From assembly GCF_000425285.1 (NCBI RefSeq), contig NZ_AUDD01000002.1, forward strand, positions 1 to 64,000: a DNA stretch of 64,000 nt, written 5' to 3'. The stretch is from Acidipropionibacterium jensenii DSM 20535. Lineage in GTDB: Bacteria; Actinomycetota; Actinomycetes; Propionibacteriales; Propionibacteriaceae. A program made the position numbers and the translations under genes. How positions within the stretch are numbered: position 1 is the first letter of the stretch; every line of letters begins with the position of its first letter. Below, piece by piece: positions 35,424-44,270 of the stretch. The notes beneath the pieces were generated by a model. It saw nothing but the letters and a program-made list of their open reading frames with translations. It had not been told where the DNA came from and searched no databases.

Positions 35424-36842
35424 TCACGCCTCCTTCCCAGCTGTGTCCATCTCCCCCGCCAGGCCGAGCAGGGCGTTCTCCATCACCTCCGGCAGCGCCG
35501 GGTGGATCCAGTACTGACCACGGGCGACGTCGTCGACCCGCTGGCCGAAGGTCATCGTCTGGATCGCGGTCTGGATGAGGGTGGAGGCCTGCGGCCCGAT
35601 GATGTGGGCTCCCAGCAGGGTGCGGGTGACCGGATCGCCGAGCAGTTTGACGAAGTGGGAGTCGTCCTCCATCGCCCAGCCGTAGGCGACGTCGGAGTAC
35701 TTCTGAGTGAAGGAGACGTAGTGGGTCTCGGACTGTCGCAGCTCCTGCTCGGTGGCCCCCACCGCCGCGACCTGCGGGGAGGAGAACACCGCATGGGGCA
35801 CGAACCGGTGGTCGGCGGCGACCAGGGAGTCCGGGTGGAGCAGGTTGTGGCGCACCACCCGCGCCTCGGCATTGGCGACGTGCTTGAGGAATCCGGGGTA
35901 GCAGATGTCGCCCAGCGCCCAGATGTGCCCGACGGAGCTGCGCTGGTACTGGTCGACCGTGACGAAACCGTCGTCGTCGACCGCCACCCCGGCGGCGGGC
36001 AGGTTGAGCCGGTCGGAGTTGGGGATCCGTCCGGTGGCGTTGAGGACGATGTCGCCGGGGTACATGTAGTCGACCCCGTAGGAGTCGACGGTGACGACGG
36101 TGAGGTGGCCGCCGGCGTCCTCCTCGATGGCCACCGTCTCCTCCGACATCCGCAGTGAGGCCCGCCAGGCGAGCTCCTCGGTGAACTGCCGGGAGATGTC
36201 CAGATCCTCCCGGCGGAGCATCCTGCCGGACCGGTTGATGATGGTGACCTTCGAGCCCAGCGCCGAGAAGATGTGGGCGAACTCGGCGGCGATGAACCCG
36301 CCGCCCAGGATCACCAGCCGCTCGGGCAGCTCGTCGATCCGCATGATGGTGTCGGAGGTGTGGATCCGGTCGGACCAGCGCGGGTCGTCGATGCCGAACA
36401 GGTGGGGGACCCGGGGCCGCGACCCGGCGGCCAGCACGATCTGCTCGGCGGTGATCTGCCGGGACCCGACCTGGAGGGTGTGGGGGTCGACGAAGTGGGC
36501 CTCCTCGGTGAACACCGTGGTGTTGTCCAACCCCTGGCGGAAGGCCAGGCCGGACCGCGAGATGGGGTCGATCCGGCTGAAGATCCGGTCCCGGATGGCC
36601 CGGAAGTCGGCGCCGGCCAGCTCCAGGTCGACATCGACCCGGGCGGCGTCTCCCACCGAGGAGGCGAAGTCGGCGGGGATGACGTACATCTTGGAGGGAA
36701 TGCAGCCGTAGTTGAGGCAGGTGCCGCCGAAGGTGCCCGAGTCGATGATGGCGACCTTCTTGTCGGCGTACTCCTTGCCCAGGATGGTGTTGCCCGATCC
36801 CGACCCGATGATGGCGATGTCGAAAGAGTCCCCGGTGGTCAT
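35424..36842 (-). CDS. mtr: Mycothione reductase
   Basis: A 472-residue FAD/NADPH disulfide reductase that keeps mycothiol reduced. The N-terminus has the FAD fold IAIIGSGSGN and the redox-active GGTCLNYGCIPSK; the second nucleotide fold is VILGGGFIAAEFAHI, and the FAD segment reads IWALGDICYPG. C-terminal dimer part ends with HPALPEVMENALLG, where the His-Pro and Glu form the acid-base pair. Text matches mycothione rather than glutathione or lipoamide enzymes. The ATG at 36842 was chosen because FDIAIIG must follow closely. It is convergent with the siderophore operon. Confidence 0.92.
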   Translation of the reverse strand: MTTGDSFDIAIIGSGSGNTILGKEYADKKVAIIDSGTFGGTCLNYGCIPSKMYVIPADFASSVGDAARVDVDLELAGADFRAIRDRIFSRIDPISRSGLAFRQGLDNTTVFTEEAHFVDPHTLQVGSRQITAEQIVLAAGSRPRVPHLFGIDDPRWSDRIHTSDTIMRIDELPERLVILGGGFIAAEFAHIFSALGSKVTIINRSGRMLRREDLDISRQFTEELAWRASLRMSEETVAIEEDAGGHLTVVTVDSYGVDYMYPGDIVLNATGRIPNSDRLNLPAAGVAVDDDGFVTVDQYQRSSVGHIWALGDICYPGFLKHVANAEARVVRHNLLHPDSLVAADHRFVPHAVFSSPQVAAVGATEQELRQSETHYVSFTQKYSDVAYGWAMEDDSHFVKLLGDPVTRTLLGAHIIGPQASTLIQTAIQTMTFGQRVDDVARGQYWIHPALPEVMENALLGLAGEMDTAGKEA

Positions 36843-36989
36843 GGGCACAGTCTTCCATCCGGAGCCGACTTCCATCCGGGACCCGCCGCAATCGCGCACC
36901 GGCGCACGCCGTCGGGCCCGCTCCCGGCGGTCCGTGTTGATCCGCGACGCGGCCCCCGATAGCATCCCTGCGAGGCTCAAAGGAGACAC

Positions 36990-37724
36990 ATGTTCACCCT
37001 CACCAGCACCCCGGTCACCTTCATCGGCCTGCTCATCCTGTTCATCTGGTGCACCCTCTGGTCGGTCCGCGACCTGCTCGCCAGCCTCGGCGTCGACATC
37101 CCGCCCTCCTGGGCCCCGGCCGAACCGCTGGAGCACGGCGCACCGATCGCGGTCTCGGAGTGCTTCCACCTGGCGATGTCGGTGGTGATGCTGCTGATGG
37201 TGCCGCACAGCTGGTGGGGCGCTCTTCCCGGGGTGCTCACCGGCCCGGTGTTCATCACCGTGATGTCCCTGGGCACCCTCTGGATGGCCGCGATGGCCGC
37301 CTGGAAGACCTCCTGGCTGGCGGCCGGCCACACCGCGATGTTCGCCGCGATGGTCTGGCACCTGGCCTCGATGGCGAGCCACTCCCGGATGGGGCACTCC
37401 GCCACCATGACGGGGATGGGGGACATGGCCCACTCCGGAATGGCGGAGGGGGCCACCACCGTCTCGGGGCTGACCCTGATCACCGGGATCGGGCTGCCCC
37501 TGATGGTCTGCCTGGTGGTTCTGGGCCTGTCCGGACTGGTGCGCGCAGTCACCGGCCGGCCGCCCCATCCCGGCCTGCCGGCCTGCTGCCATACCTCCCC
37601 CACCACCCCGGCCTCGGCCCGGCTCAGCGGCCTGGCGGACGCCGCGATGGGTCTGGGCATGGCGTGGATGAGCGCCGGCCTGATGACACCCCTGCTGCCC
37701 TTCATGGGCAGTCTCACTCCGTGA
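36990..37724 (+). CDS. Met/His-rich multi-span membrane protein (DUF5134-like)
   Basis: A 244-residue membrane protein with about six or seven segments. Between the fourth and fifth lies a loop rich in Met, His and Ser (SHSRMGHSATMTGMGDMAHS), a pattern common in copper-handling proteins; further His and Cys (CCH) occur near residue 200. AAAGGAG precedes the ATG, and TAGCAT at 36960-36965 is a likely -10. Related actinobacterial proteins are annotated as DUF5134. A copper function is inference from composition. Confidence 0.65.
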   Translation: MFTLTSTPVTFIGLLILFIWCTLWSVRDLLASLGVDIPPSWAPAEPLEHGAPIAVSECFHLAMSVVMLLMVPHSWWGALPGVLTGPVFITVMSLGTLWMAAMAAWKTSWLAAGHTAMFAAMVWHLASMASHSRMGHSATMTGMGDMAHSGMAEGATTVSGLTLITGIGLPLMVCLVVLGLSGLVRAVTGRPPHPGLPACCHTSPTTPASARLSGLADAAMGLGMAWMSAGLMTPLLPFMGSLTP

Positions 37725-37788
37725 CCCGGCGTCCAGGATCTGGACATCGCCTTCGGGACGGGTTGTCCCTGCTGGTAGCCTGCAGGCC

Positions 37789-37830
37789 ATGAATACCGGT
37801 CGAGTTCTTATTCGTCGGCGCGCGGTCTGA
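37789..37830 (+). CDS. 13-residue branched-chain amino acid leader peptide
   Basis: The reading is [13 protein letters not shown] followed by TGA. The three consecutive codons for Val, Leu and Ile are GTT, CTT and ATT, all rare T-ending codons in this genome. It precedes a pair of competing RNA stems and ilvD. This is the classical sensing part of transcription attenuation. Confidence 0.75.
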   Translation: MNTGRVLIRRRAV

Positions 37831-37887
37831 AGACCCCCGCCCTCGCACACGAGACCGCGCGCCCTCCCTCCTCACGGACGGAGGGCG
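37817..37887 (+). promoter_or_regulatory. Attenuator of ilvD
   Basis: Bases 37817-37828, covering the last leader codons, pair perfectly over 12 bp with 37852-37863. A terminator-like hairpin forms from CGCCCTCC (37860-37867) and GGAGGGCG (37880-37887). The two structures share four bases and so compete. A strong T-run is lacking after the hairpin (GTTCCTGT). Ribosome position on the leader should decide which forms. Confidence 0.65.
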
Positions 37888-37957
37888 TTCCTGTATCCGC
37901 CGACACCCTGTTTCACCCGGCCGACGCCACCCGCACCACGGCCACCTAGGAGACGAC

Positions 37958-39943
37958 ATGCCCACCCTGCGATCCGCCACCAGCACCTCTGGCCGCGCAA
38001 TGGCCGGTGCCCGCGCCCTCTGGCGCGCCACCGGCATGGGAGCCGGAGACTTCGGCAAGCCGATCATCGCCATCGCGAACTCGTTCACCCAGTTCGTCCC
38101 CGGCCACGTCGGTCTGCGCGACGTCGGCAAGATCGTCGCCGAGCAGATCCAGGCGGCCGGCGGCGTCGCCAAGGAGTTCAACACCATCGCCGTCGACGAC
38201 GGCATCGCGATGGGACACGACGGGATGCTCTACTCGCTGCCCAGCCGCGAGCTGATCGCCGACTCGGTGGAGTACATGTGCAACGCCCACTGCGCCGACG
38301 CCCTGGTGTGCATCTCCAACTGCGACAAGATCACCCCCGGCATGCTGATGGCCAGCATGCGGCTCAACATCCCCACCATCTTCGTCTCCGGCGGCCCGAT
38401 GGAGGCCGGCAAGGTGACTCTCTCCGACGGCATCCGCAAGCTCGACCTCATCGACGCGATGGTCGCCGCCGGCGACGAGTCCACCAGCGACGACGACCTG
38501 GCCCTGATGGAGGAGAACGCCTGTCCGACCTGCGGCTCCTGCTCGGGGATGTTCACCGCCAACTCGATGAACTGCCTCACCGAGGCGCTCGGCCTGTCGC
38601 TGCCCGGAAACGGCTCCCTGCTGGCCACCCACGCCGACCGCAAGGCTTTGTTCGAGCAGGCCGGCCGCCAGATCGTCGCGATCGCCAAGCGCTGGTACGA
38701 CCAGGACGACGCGACCGTGCTGCCCCGTTCGATCGCCACCAGGGCCGCCTTCTCCAATGCCATGAGCCTGGACATCGCGATGGGCGGATCCACCAACACC
38801 GTGCTGCACCTGCTGGCCGCCGCCCAGGAGGGCGAGGTCGACTTCACGATGTCCGACATCGACGCCCTGTCGCGCCGGGTCCCGCACCTGTGCAAGGTGG
38901 CCCCCTCCACCAGCGTCTTCCACGTGGAGGACGTCCACCGCGCCGGCGGGGTGCTGGGCATCGTCTCGGAGCTGAACCGCGGCGGCCTCATCGACACCTC
39001 CACCTCGACCGTCTGGTCCCCCGACGGCAGGCCCGCCACGATGGCCCAGGAGCTGGCCCACTTCGACCTGATGGGAGATCCCGACGAGGAGGTCCGCACC
39101 CTCTACGCGGCCGCCCCCGGCGGGGTCCGCACCACCCGGATGTTCTCCCAGGCGAGCCGCTGGGAGAGCCTGGACACCGACCGCTCTCAGGGGTGCATCC
39201 GCGACATCGCGCACGCCTACTCCGCCGACGGCGGGCTGGCCGTGCTCTACGGCAACATCGCCGAGAACGGGTCGATCGTCAAGACCGCCGGGGTGGACGC
39301 CTCGATCCTCACCTTCACCGGTCCGGCGGTGGTCTACGAGGCCCAGGAGGACGCCGTCACCGGCATCCTCGGCAAGAAGATCAAGGCCGGCGACATCGTG
39401 GTGATCCGTCACGAGGGCCCCAAGGGCGGACCGGGCATGCAGGAGATGCTCTACCCGACCAGCTACCTCAAGTCGATGCACCTGGGCAAGGAGTGCGCCC
39501 TGCTCACCGACGGCCGCTTCTCCGGTGGCACCTCCGGACTGTCGATCGGCCACGTCTCCCCCGAGGCGGCCTCCGGCGGGCTCATCGGCCTGGTCCGCAC
39601 CGGCGACACGATCTCCATCGACATCCCGAACCGCACCATCAGCCTCGACGTCCCCGACGCCGAGCTGGACCGTCGGCGGGCCGAGGAGGAGGCCCGTGGG
39701 GCCGACGCCTGGACCCCGCACGTGACCCGGACCCGCGCCGTCTCCACCGCTCTGAAGGCCTACGGGCTGCTCGCCTCCTCCGCCGACCGCGGTGGGGTGC
39801 GCGACCTCTCCCAGGTGGTCCCGGTCTCCCGCACGGCGGCTCCGGCTACTGCGGCGGCCGCCGGCTCGAGCGCCACGGCCTTGGCGTCCGCCTCTGCGGA
39901 GGCCGGCTCGGCCTCCCAGCCCGTCCTGTCCCACCGGTTGTGA
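37958..39943 (+). CDS. ilvD: Dihydroxy-acid dehydratase
   Basis: A 661-residue Fe-S dehydratase making the 2-oxo acids for valine and isoleucine. Cluster ligands are in SNCDKITPG and [11 protein letters not shown], and [15 protein letters not shown] and [13 protein letters not shown] are active-site blocks. After the usual end at about residue 620 there is an extra Ala/Ser-rich tail of about 40 residues. Start ATG 37958 is preceded by AGGAG. Controlled by the attenuator just upstream and followed at once by ilvA. Confidence 0.96.
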   Translation: MPTLRSATSTSGRAMAGARALWRATGMGAGDFGKPIIAIANSFTQFVPGHVGLRDVGKIVAEQIQAAGGVAKEFNTIAVDDGIAMGHDGMLYSLPSRELIADSVEYMCNAHCADALVCISNCDKITPGMLMASMRLNIPTIFVSGGPMEAGKVTLSDGIRKLDLIDAMVAAGDESTSDDDLALMEENACPTCGSCSGMFTANSMNCLTEALGLSLPGNGSLLATHADRKALFEQAGRQIVAIAKRWYDQDDATVLPRSIATRAAFSNAMSLDIAMGGSTNTVLHLLAAAQEGEVDFTMSDIDALSRRVPHLCKVAPSTSVFHVEDVHRAGGVLGIVSELNRGGLIDTSTSTVWSPDGRPATMAQELAHFDLMGDPDEEVRTLYAAAPGGVRTTRMFSQASRWESLDTDRSQGCIRDIAHAYSADGGLAVLYGNIAENGSIVKTAGVDASILTFTGPAVVYEAQEDAVTGILGKKIKAGDIVVIRHEGPKGGPGMQEMLYPTSYLKSMHLGKECALLTDGRFSGGTSGLSIGHVSPEAASGGLIGLVRTGDTISIDIPNRTISLDVPDAELDRRRAEEEARGADAWTPHVTRTRAVSTALKAYGLLASSADRGGVRDLSQVVPVSRTAAPATAAAAGSSATALASASAEAGSASQPVLSHRL

Positions 39944-39945
39944 GG

Positions 39946-41544
39946 ATGGTCACCCAGAGCGGCCTGGAGGCACCCGCCCTCGGGCCGGCCGACGTCCCCG
40001 CCGGCCAGCCGGTCCCCTCCGCCCCGATGAGCGCCCAGGACTACCTGCGCGCCGTGCTGCGCGCACCGGTCTACGAGGTCGCGATGAAGACTCCTCTGGA
40101 GCCGATGGAGCGACTCTCCCGCCGGATCGGCAACACCGTGCTGGCCAAGCGGGAGGATCGCCAGCCGGTGCACTCCTTCAAGCTGCGCGGCGCCTACACC
40201 CGGATGCGCGCCCTCTCCCAGCAGGAGAGGGCGGCCGGGGTGGTCACCGCCTCGGCGGGCAACCACGCCCAGGGGGTCGCCCTGTCGGGGGCCCGGCTGG
40301 GAGTGCGCGCGGTCATCGTGATGCCCATCACCACCCCCTCGATCAAGGTCGAGGCGGTCCGCCAGCTGGGCGGCGAGGTGGTGCTCGCCGGCAACGCCTT
40401 CGACGAGGCCAAGGAGCACGCCGTCGCGCTGGCCGCCGACCACGGGCTCACCTATGTGGCCCCCTTCGACGACCCTCTGGTGATCGCGGGCCAAGGCACC
40501 ATCGGCCTCGAGCTGCTGCAGGACGACGCCCGCCTCGACCGGGTCTTCGTGCCGGTCGGCGGCGGAGGCCTGGCGGCCGGCATCGCCGTCCTCATCAAAC
40601 AGCTGATGCCCGAGATCCAGGTGATCGGCGTCGAACCCGAGGAGTCCGCCTGCCTGGCGGCCGCGCTGACCGCCGGCCACCCGGTGACCCTCGACCACGT
40701 CTCGCTGTTCGCCGAGGGGGTCGCGGTGGCCCGGATCGGCGAGGAGACCTTCCGGCTGCTCAAGTCGTCGATCGACGACGTCGTCACCGTCAGCTCCGAT
40801 GAGATCAGCGCCGCGGTGAAGGACCTCTTCGACGACACCCGGGCGGTCGCCGAACCCGCCGGGGCGGTCTCCCTGGCCGGGCTCAAGAAGTACGTCCGCG
40901 GCCACGACATCACCGGGGAGAGGCTGGCCCACATCCTGTCGGGGGCCAATCTCAACTTCGGCTCGCTGCGCTACATCGCCGAACGGGCCGAGCTCGGCGA
41001 GCAGCGGGAGGGGCTCTTCGCCGTGGAGATTCCTGAGCGGGCCGGCTCCTTCCTGCACTTCTGCCGGGTGCTCGGCCGGCGGATGGTCACCGAGTTCAAC
41101 TACCGCTACTGCGACCCCGACCGGGCCACCGTCTTCGTCGGCGTCGAGCTGCACAGCCGCGAGGAGCGCGCCGACATCGCCTCGGCCCTGAGGCGGGGCG
41201 GCTACCGGGTGGCCGATCTGTCCGACGACGAGAACGCCAAGACCCACCTGCGCTACATGATCGGGGGACGTCCCCCGGTGGATCTGGGCGAGAGGCTGGC
41301 CAGCTTCGAGTTCCCGGAGTCGCCCGGGGCCCTGGTGCACTTCCTGTCGGTGCTGGGCAGCCGGTGGAACATCTCCCTGTTCCACTACCGAAGCTTCGGG
41401 ATGGACACCGGCCGGGTGCTCGCCGGATTCGCCGGTGCCAGTGCCGATCCGGGGTTCACCGGGCATCTGGACGCCGTCGGCTATCCGTGGAGCGACGCCT
41501 CCGACTCGCCGGCCTACCGGTTCTTCCAGGCGGACCCGCGCTGA
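39946..41544 (+). CDS. ilvA: Threonine ammonia-lyase, biosynthetic
   Basis: A 532-residue PLP enzyme converting threonine to 2-oxobutanoate, the first step to isoleucine. The PLP Lys is in HSFKLRGAY, with ASAGNHAQG and VPVGGGGLAAGIA as further PLP motifs. Two ACT-like domains after residue 345 (AVEIPERAGSFLHFC and EFPESPGALVHFL) give isoleucine/valine feedback, marking it as biosynthetic. The ATG at 39946 lies two bases after the ilvD stop; an alternative is the ATG at 40027. The same operon as ilvD. Confidence 0.95.
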   Translation: MVTQSGLEAPALGPADVPAGQPVPSAPMSAQDYLRAVLRAPVYEVAMKTPLEPMERLSRRIGNTVLAKREDRQPVHSFKLRGAYTRMRALSQQERAAGVVTASAGNHAQGVALSGARLGVRAVIVMPITTPSIKVEAVRQLGGEVVLAGNAFDEAKEHAVALAADHGLTYVAPFDDPLVIAGQGTIGLELLQDDARLDRVFVPVGGGGLAAGIAVLIKQLMPEIQVIGVEPEESACLAAALTAGHPVTLDHVSLFAEGVAVARIGEETFRLLKSSIDDVVTVSSDEISAAVKDLFDDTRAVAEPAGAVSLAGLKKYVRGHDITGERLAHILSGANLNFGSLRYIAERAELGEQREGLFAVEIPERAGSFLHFCRVLGRRMVTEFNYRYCDPDRATVFVGVELHSREERADIASALRRGGYRVADLSDDENAKTHLRYMIGGRPPVDLGERLASFEFPESPGALVHFLSVLGSRWNISLFHYRSFGMDTGRVLAGFAGASADPGFTGHLDAVGYPWSDASDSPAYRFFQADPR

Positions 41545-41558
41545 CGGCGGGGTGGTGT

Positions 41559-41564
41559 GAGAAT
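41559..41564 (+). promoter_or_regulatory. Leaderless -10 element (GAGAAT)
   Basis: GAGAAT is followed by six bases and the GTG start at 41571, giving the antiporter gene its own promoter downstream of ilvA. Confidence 0.5.
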
Positions 41565-41570
41565 GACCCC

Positions 41571-43370
41571 GTGACTGTCGTCCTCGTCATCATCATCGCC
41601 ACCCTGTTCGTCATCGCGGCCGCCGAGCTGCTCGCCGACCGGACCGGGATCGCGGCGCCCATCCTGCTCCTGCTGCTGGGCGCCGCGGTGGCGCTGATCC
41701 CCGGGATGCCGGAGGTCGAGGTCGAGCCCGAACTGGTGCTGATGATCATCCTTCCGCCGCTGCTCTACTCGGCGGCGGTCAACATGCCGGTCTCCGACTT
41801 CCGGCGCAACATCGCACCCATCGGGGTGCTGGCCGTTCTGCTGGTGGCGATCTCCGCCGGGGTGATCGGCTTCGTCGTCAATCGGATGGCCCCCGGCATC
41901 GGGATCGCCGCCTGCCTGGCGCTGGGAGCGATCGTCAGCCCCTCGGACGCGGTGGCCACCTCGATCGTGCGCAGGGCCGGTGTCTCGCGCCGGGTGGTGA
42001 CCGTGCTGGACGGGGAGGGCCTCATCAATGACGCCTCCGCCCTGGTCATCCTCGCCTCGGCGGTCGGGGCGATCGCCAGTCAGGTGAGCGCCGGCAAGGT
42101 GATCGGCGACTTCCTGCTGGCCGTCCTGGTGGCGCTGGTGGTCGGCTGGTTGATCGGCCGGCTGATGATCTGGCTGCGATCGCGGGTCCACGAGCCCACC
42201 GCCGACACCGTGCTGTCGCTGGCGACCCCCTTCCTGGCCTACCTGCCCGCCGAGCATCTCCACGGGTCGGGCCTGGTGGCCGCGGTGGTGGCGGGACTGG
42301 TCGCCAGCCACCACGGGCCGCGGGTCCTCACCCCCACCCAGCGGATGTCCAGCCGCAACACCTGGGGGGCGGTCATGCTCATCCTCGAGTCGGCGGTCTT
42401 CCTGCTGATGGGCCTGGAGCTCACCGCGATCGTCAAGGACATGGAGGCCGAGTCCTTCGGCTGGCGGCTGGCCGTCTCGGTCGCCGCCGTTGCCCTGGTG
42501 CTCACCCTGGTGGTGCGGACCGCCGTCGTCGCCCCCCTGCTGATGTGGGTGGCGCGACGGTCCAGACGCCGCTCCCGGCACCGCACCCGGCTGGTCGCCG
42601 CGACCGAGAGGGTCGGGCAGGCCCGGGCCTCCGAGGACGGCACGATGGAGTTCCGCGGAACCACCCTGTCCCCGGGCCGGGTGGAGCGGTTCGGCGCTCG
42701 GCTGCGCCGGATGATCTCCGATCTGGACTACTACATCGAGCACCCGCTGGGGCCCCGCGAGGGTGTCGTGATGATCTGGGCGGGAATGCGCGGGGCGATC
42801 ACCCTGGCGGCCGCCCAGACCCTGCCGCTGGACACTCCGCACCGGTCCTTCCTCGTGGTGGTCGCCTTCCTGGTGGCGGCCGCCTCCCTGCTGCTGCAGG
42901 GCAGCACCCTGGGGCTGGTGGTGAAGCTGGCCCGCCCGGCGGTCGCCGAGGGGATCGATCCCCAGGAGCAGGCCGAGATCCGCACCCTGCTGCACCGCGC
43001 GGTCCGCGATGTGCCGGTGTCCCCGGGTATGCGCACCCTGCTGGCCCGGATGAACCGGCAGGAGGGCGGCCAGGCCGAGGACAACAGGCTCCAGGCGGCC
43101 GCGGTGGCACTGGCCTGGCGCCAGTTCGCCGAGATCCGCGAGAAGCCGACGACCTCCCCGGCAGGAGACGCCATCGCCTCCCCCGAGCACCGGCGTCGGG
43201 CCGCCGAGATCTCGCGCAACTACGCCCTCAGACTGATCGTCGCCCAGCGCCGGGCGCTGCTGGACGCCAGCGACTCGGGACAGTTCAGCCCCGAGGCGGT
43301 CAGCGCCGCACTGGACACTCTGGACGCCGACCAGTTGTCCCTGGAGACCCGGGGGGCCTCGCTGGACTGA
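41571..43370 (+). CDS. CPA1-family Na+/H+ antiporter
   Basis: A 599-residue cation/proton antiporter with about twelve membrane segments. The family signatures are LGAIVSPSDAVATSI and DGEGLINDASALVI (ion-binding Asp), and GMRGAITLAAAQTLP. The last 150 residues form a cytoplasmic tail. GTG at 41571 is preferred because a longer reading runs inside ilvA. Exports Na+ (or K+) and adjusts pH, useful to an acid-producing organism. Confidence 0.9.
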   Translation: MTVVLVIIIATLFVIAAAELLADRTGIAAPILLLLLGAAVALIPGMPEVEVEPELVLMIILPPLLYSAAVNMPVSDFRRNIAPIGVLAVLLVAISAGVIGFVVNRMAPGIGIAACLALGAIVSPSDAVATSIVRRAGVSRRVVTVLDGEGLINDASALVILASAVGAIASQVSAGKVIGDFLLAVLVALVVGWLIGRLMIWLRSRVHEPTADTVLSLATPFLAYLPAEHLHGSGLVAAVVAGLVASHHGPRVLTPTQRMSSRNTWGAVMLILESAVFLLMGLELTAIVKDMEAESFGWRLAVSVAAVALVLTLVVRTAVVAPLLMWVARRSRRRSRHRTRLVAATERVGQARASEDGTMEFRGTTLSPGRVERFGARLRRMISDLDYYIEHPLGPREGVVMIWAGMRGAITLAAAQTLPLDTPHRSFLVVVAFLVAAASLLLQGSTLGLVVKLARPAVAEGIDPQEQAEIRTLLHRAVRDVPVSPGMRTLLARMNRQEGGQAEDNRLQAAAVALAWRQFAEIREKPTTSPAGDAIASPEHRRRAAEISRNYALRLIVAQRRALLDASDSGQFSPEAVSAALDTLDADQLSLETRGASLD

Positions 43371-43402
43371 TCGTGTCCCGGCGGCGTCTCCGGCGGCCGC
43401 CC

Positions 43403-43408
43403 TAAGAT
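43403..43408 (+). promoter_or_regulatory. Leaderless -10 element (TAAGAT)
   Basis: TAAGAT, six bases, then the ATG at 43415. Confidence 0.55.
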
Positions 43409-43414
43409 CTCGTC

Positions 43415-44236
43415 ATGACCCATCCTGACCAGACCCCGGCCGATCTCTCCGCAGCCCTCCCGCCGACCCCTGACGAGCGGCCGTGGGCGCTGGTGACCGG
43501 CGCCACCGGAGGCCTGGGACAGGCCTTCGCCGGCTATCTGGCCCGCCGCGACCACAATCTGGTGCTGGTCGGCCGGCGCACCGAGGTGCTGGACCGACTG
43601 GCCGACCGGATCCGGGTCGACCACGGGGTCCAGGTGATCACCGAGTCGGTGGACCTGTCCGACCCCGCCCGGACCACCGCACTCACCACCGACCTCGCAG
43701 ATCGCGGGATCTGCGTCGACACCCTGGTCAACAACGCCGGGTTCGGCACCCTCACCACCGTGGCCGAGGCCGACCCGGCCAGGCTGGCGGCCGAGGTGGC
43801 GGTCGACTGCCAGGCGGTCGTCCAGCTGTCGTCGACCCTTCTTCCCGCGATGATCGCCCGGGGGCGCGGAACGATCATCAACGTCTCCTCCACCGCGGCC
43901 TTCCAGCCCATCCCCGGTTTCGCCACCTACGCGGCGGCCAAGGCCTTCGTGCTGTCCTTCAGCCGGGCGCTGTGGTCCGAGACCAGGGGAACCGGCGTCC
44001 GGGTCACCGCGATCTGCCCCGGTCCCACCGACACCGGCTTCTTCGACGCGGCCGGCGACGACGGATTCCCGGGCAGACGACGTCACCCCGACCAGGTGGT
44101 GGAGACCGCCTTCCGCGCCCTGTCGCGCCGCGAACCCGCCGCGGTCGACGGGCTGGCCAACAAGGTGCAGACGACGGCGGTGGGTCTGGTGCCCGCCCGG
44201 CTGGCCACCGCGGCGGCGGGCCGCCTCTTCGACTGA
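43415..44236 (+). CDS. Short-chain dehydrogenase/reductase
   Basis: A 273-residue NAD(P)-dependent classical SDR. Cofactor motif TGATGGLG, the structural NNAG, catalytic Ser in NVSSTAAF and YAAAK (Tyr and Lys). After the strand ICPGPTDTGFF the C-terminus resembles the DltE/YqjQ subgroup. Substrate unknown. Leaderless promoter directly before the start. Confidence 0.85.
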   Translation: MTHPDQTPADLSAALPPTPDERPWALVTGATGGLGQAFAGYLARRDHNLVLVGRRTEVLDRLADRIRVDHGVQVITESVDLSDPARTTALTTDLADRGICVDTLVNNAGFGTLTTVAEADPARLAAEVAVDCQAVVQLSSTLLPAMIARGRGTIINVSSTAAFQPIPGFATYAAAKAFVLSFSRALWSETRGTGVRVTAICPGPTDTGFFDAAGDDGFPGRRRHPDQVVETAFRALSRREPAAVDGLANKVQTTAVGLVPARLATAAAGRLFD

Positions 44237-44259
44237 GCGGGCCGCCTCTTCGACTGAGC
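44218..44259. repeat. 21 bp tandem duplication across the SDR stop codon
   Basis: GGGCCGCCTCTTCGACTGAGC is repeated exactly at 44218-44238 and 44239-44259. The second copy lies just after the stop, so the protein end is unchanged; it looks like a recent slippage duplication. Confidence 0.9.
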
Positions 44260-44270
44260 GGGCGGGACGA

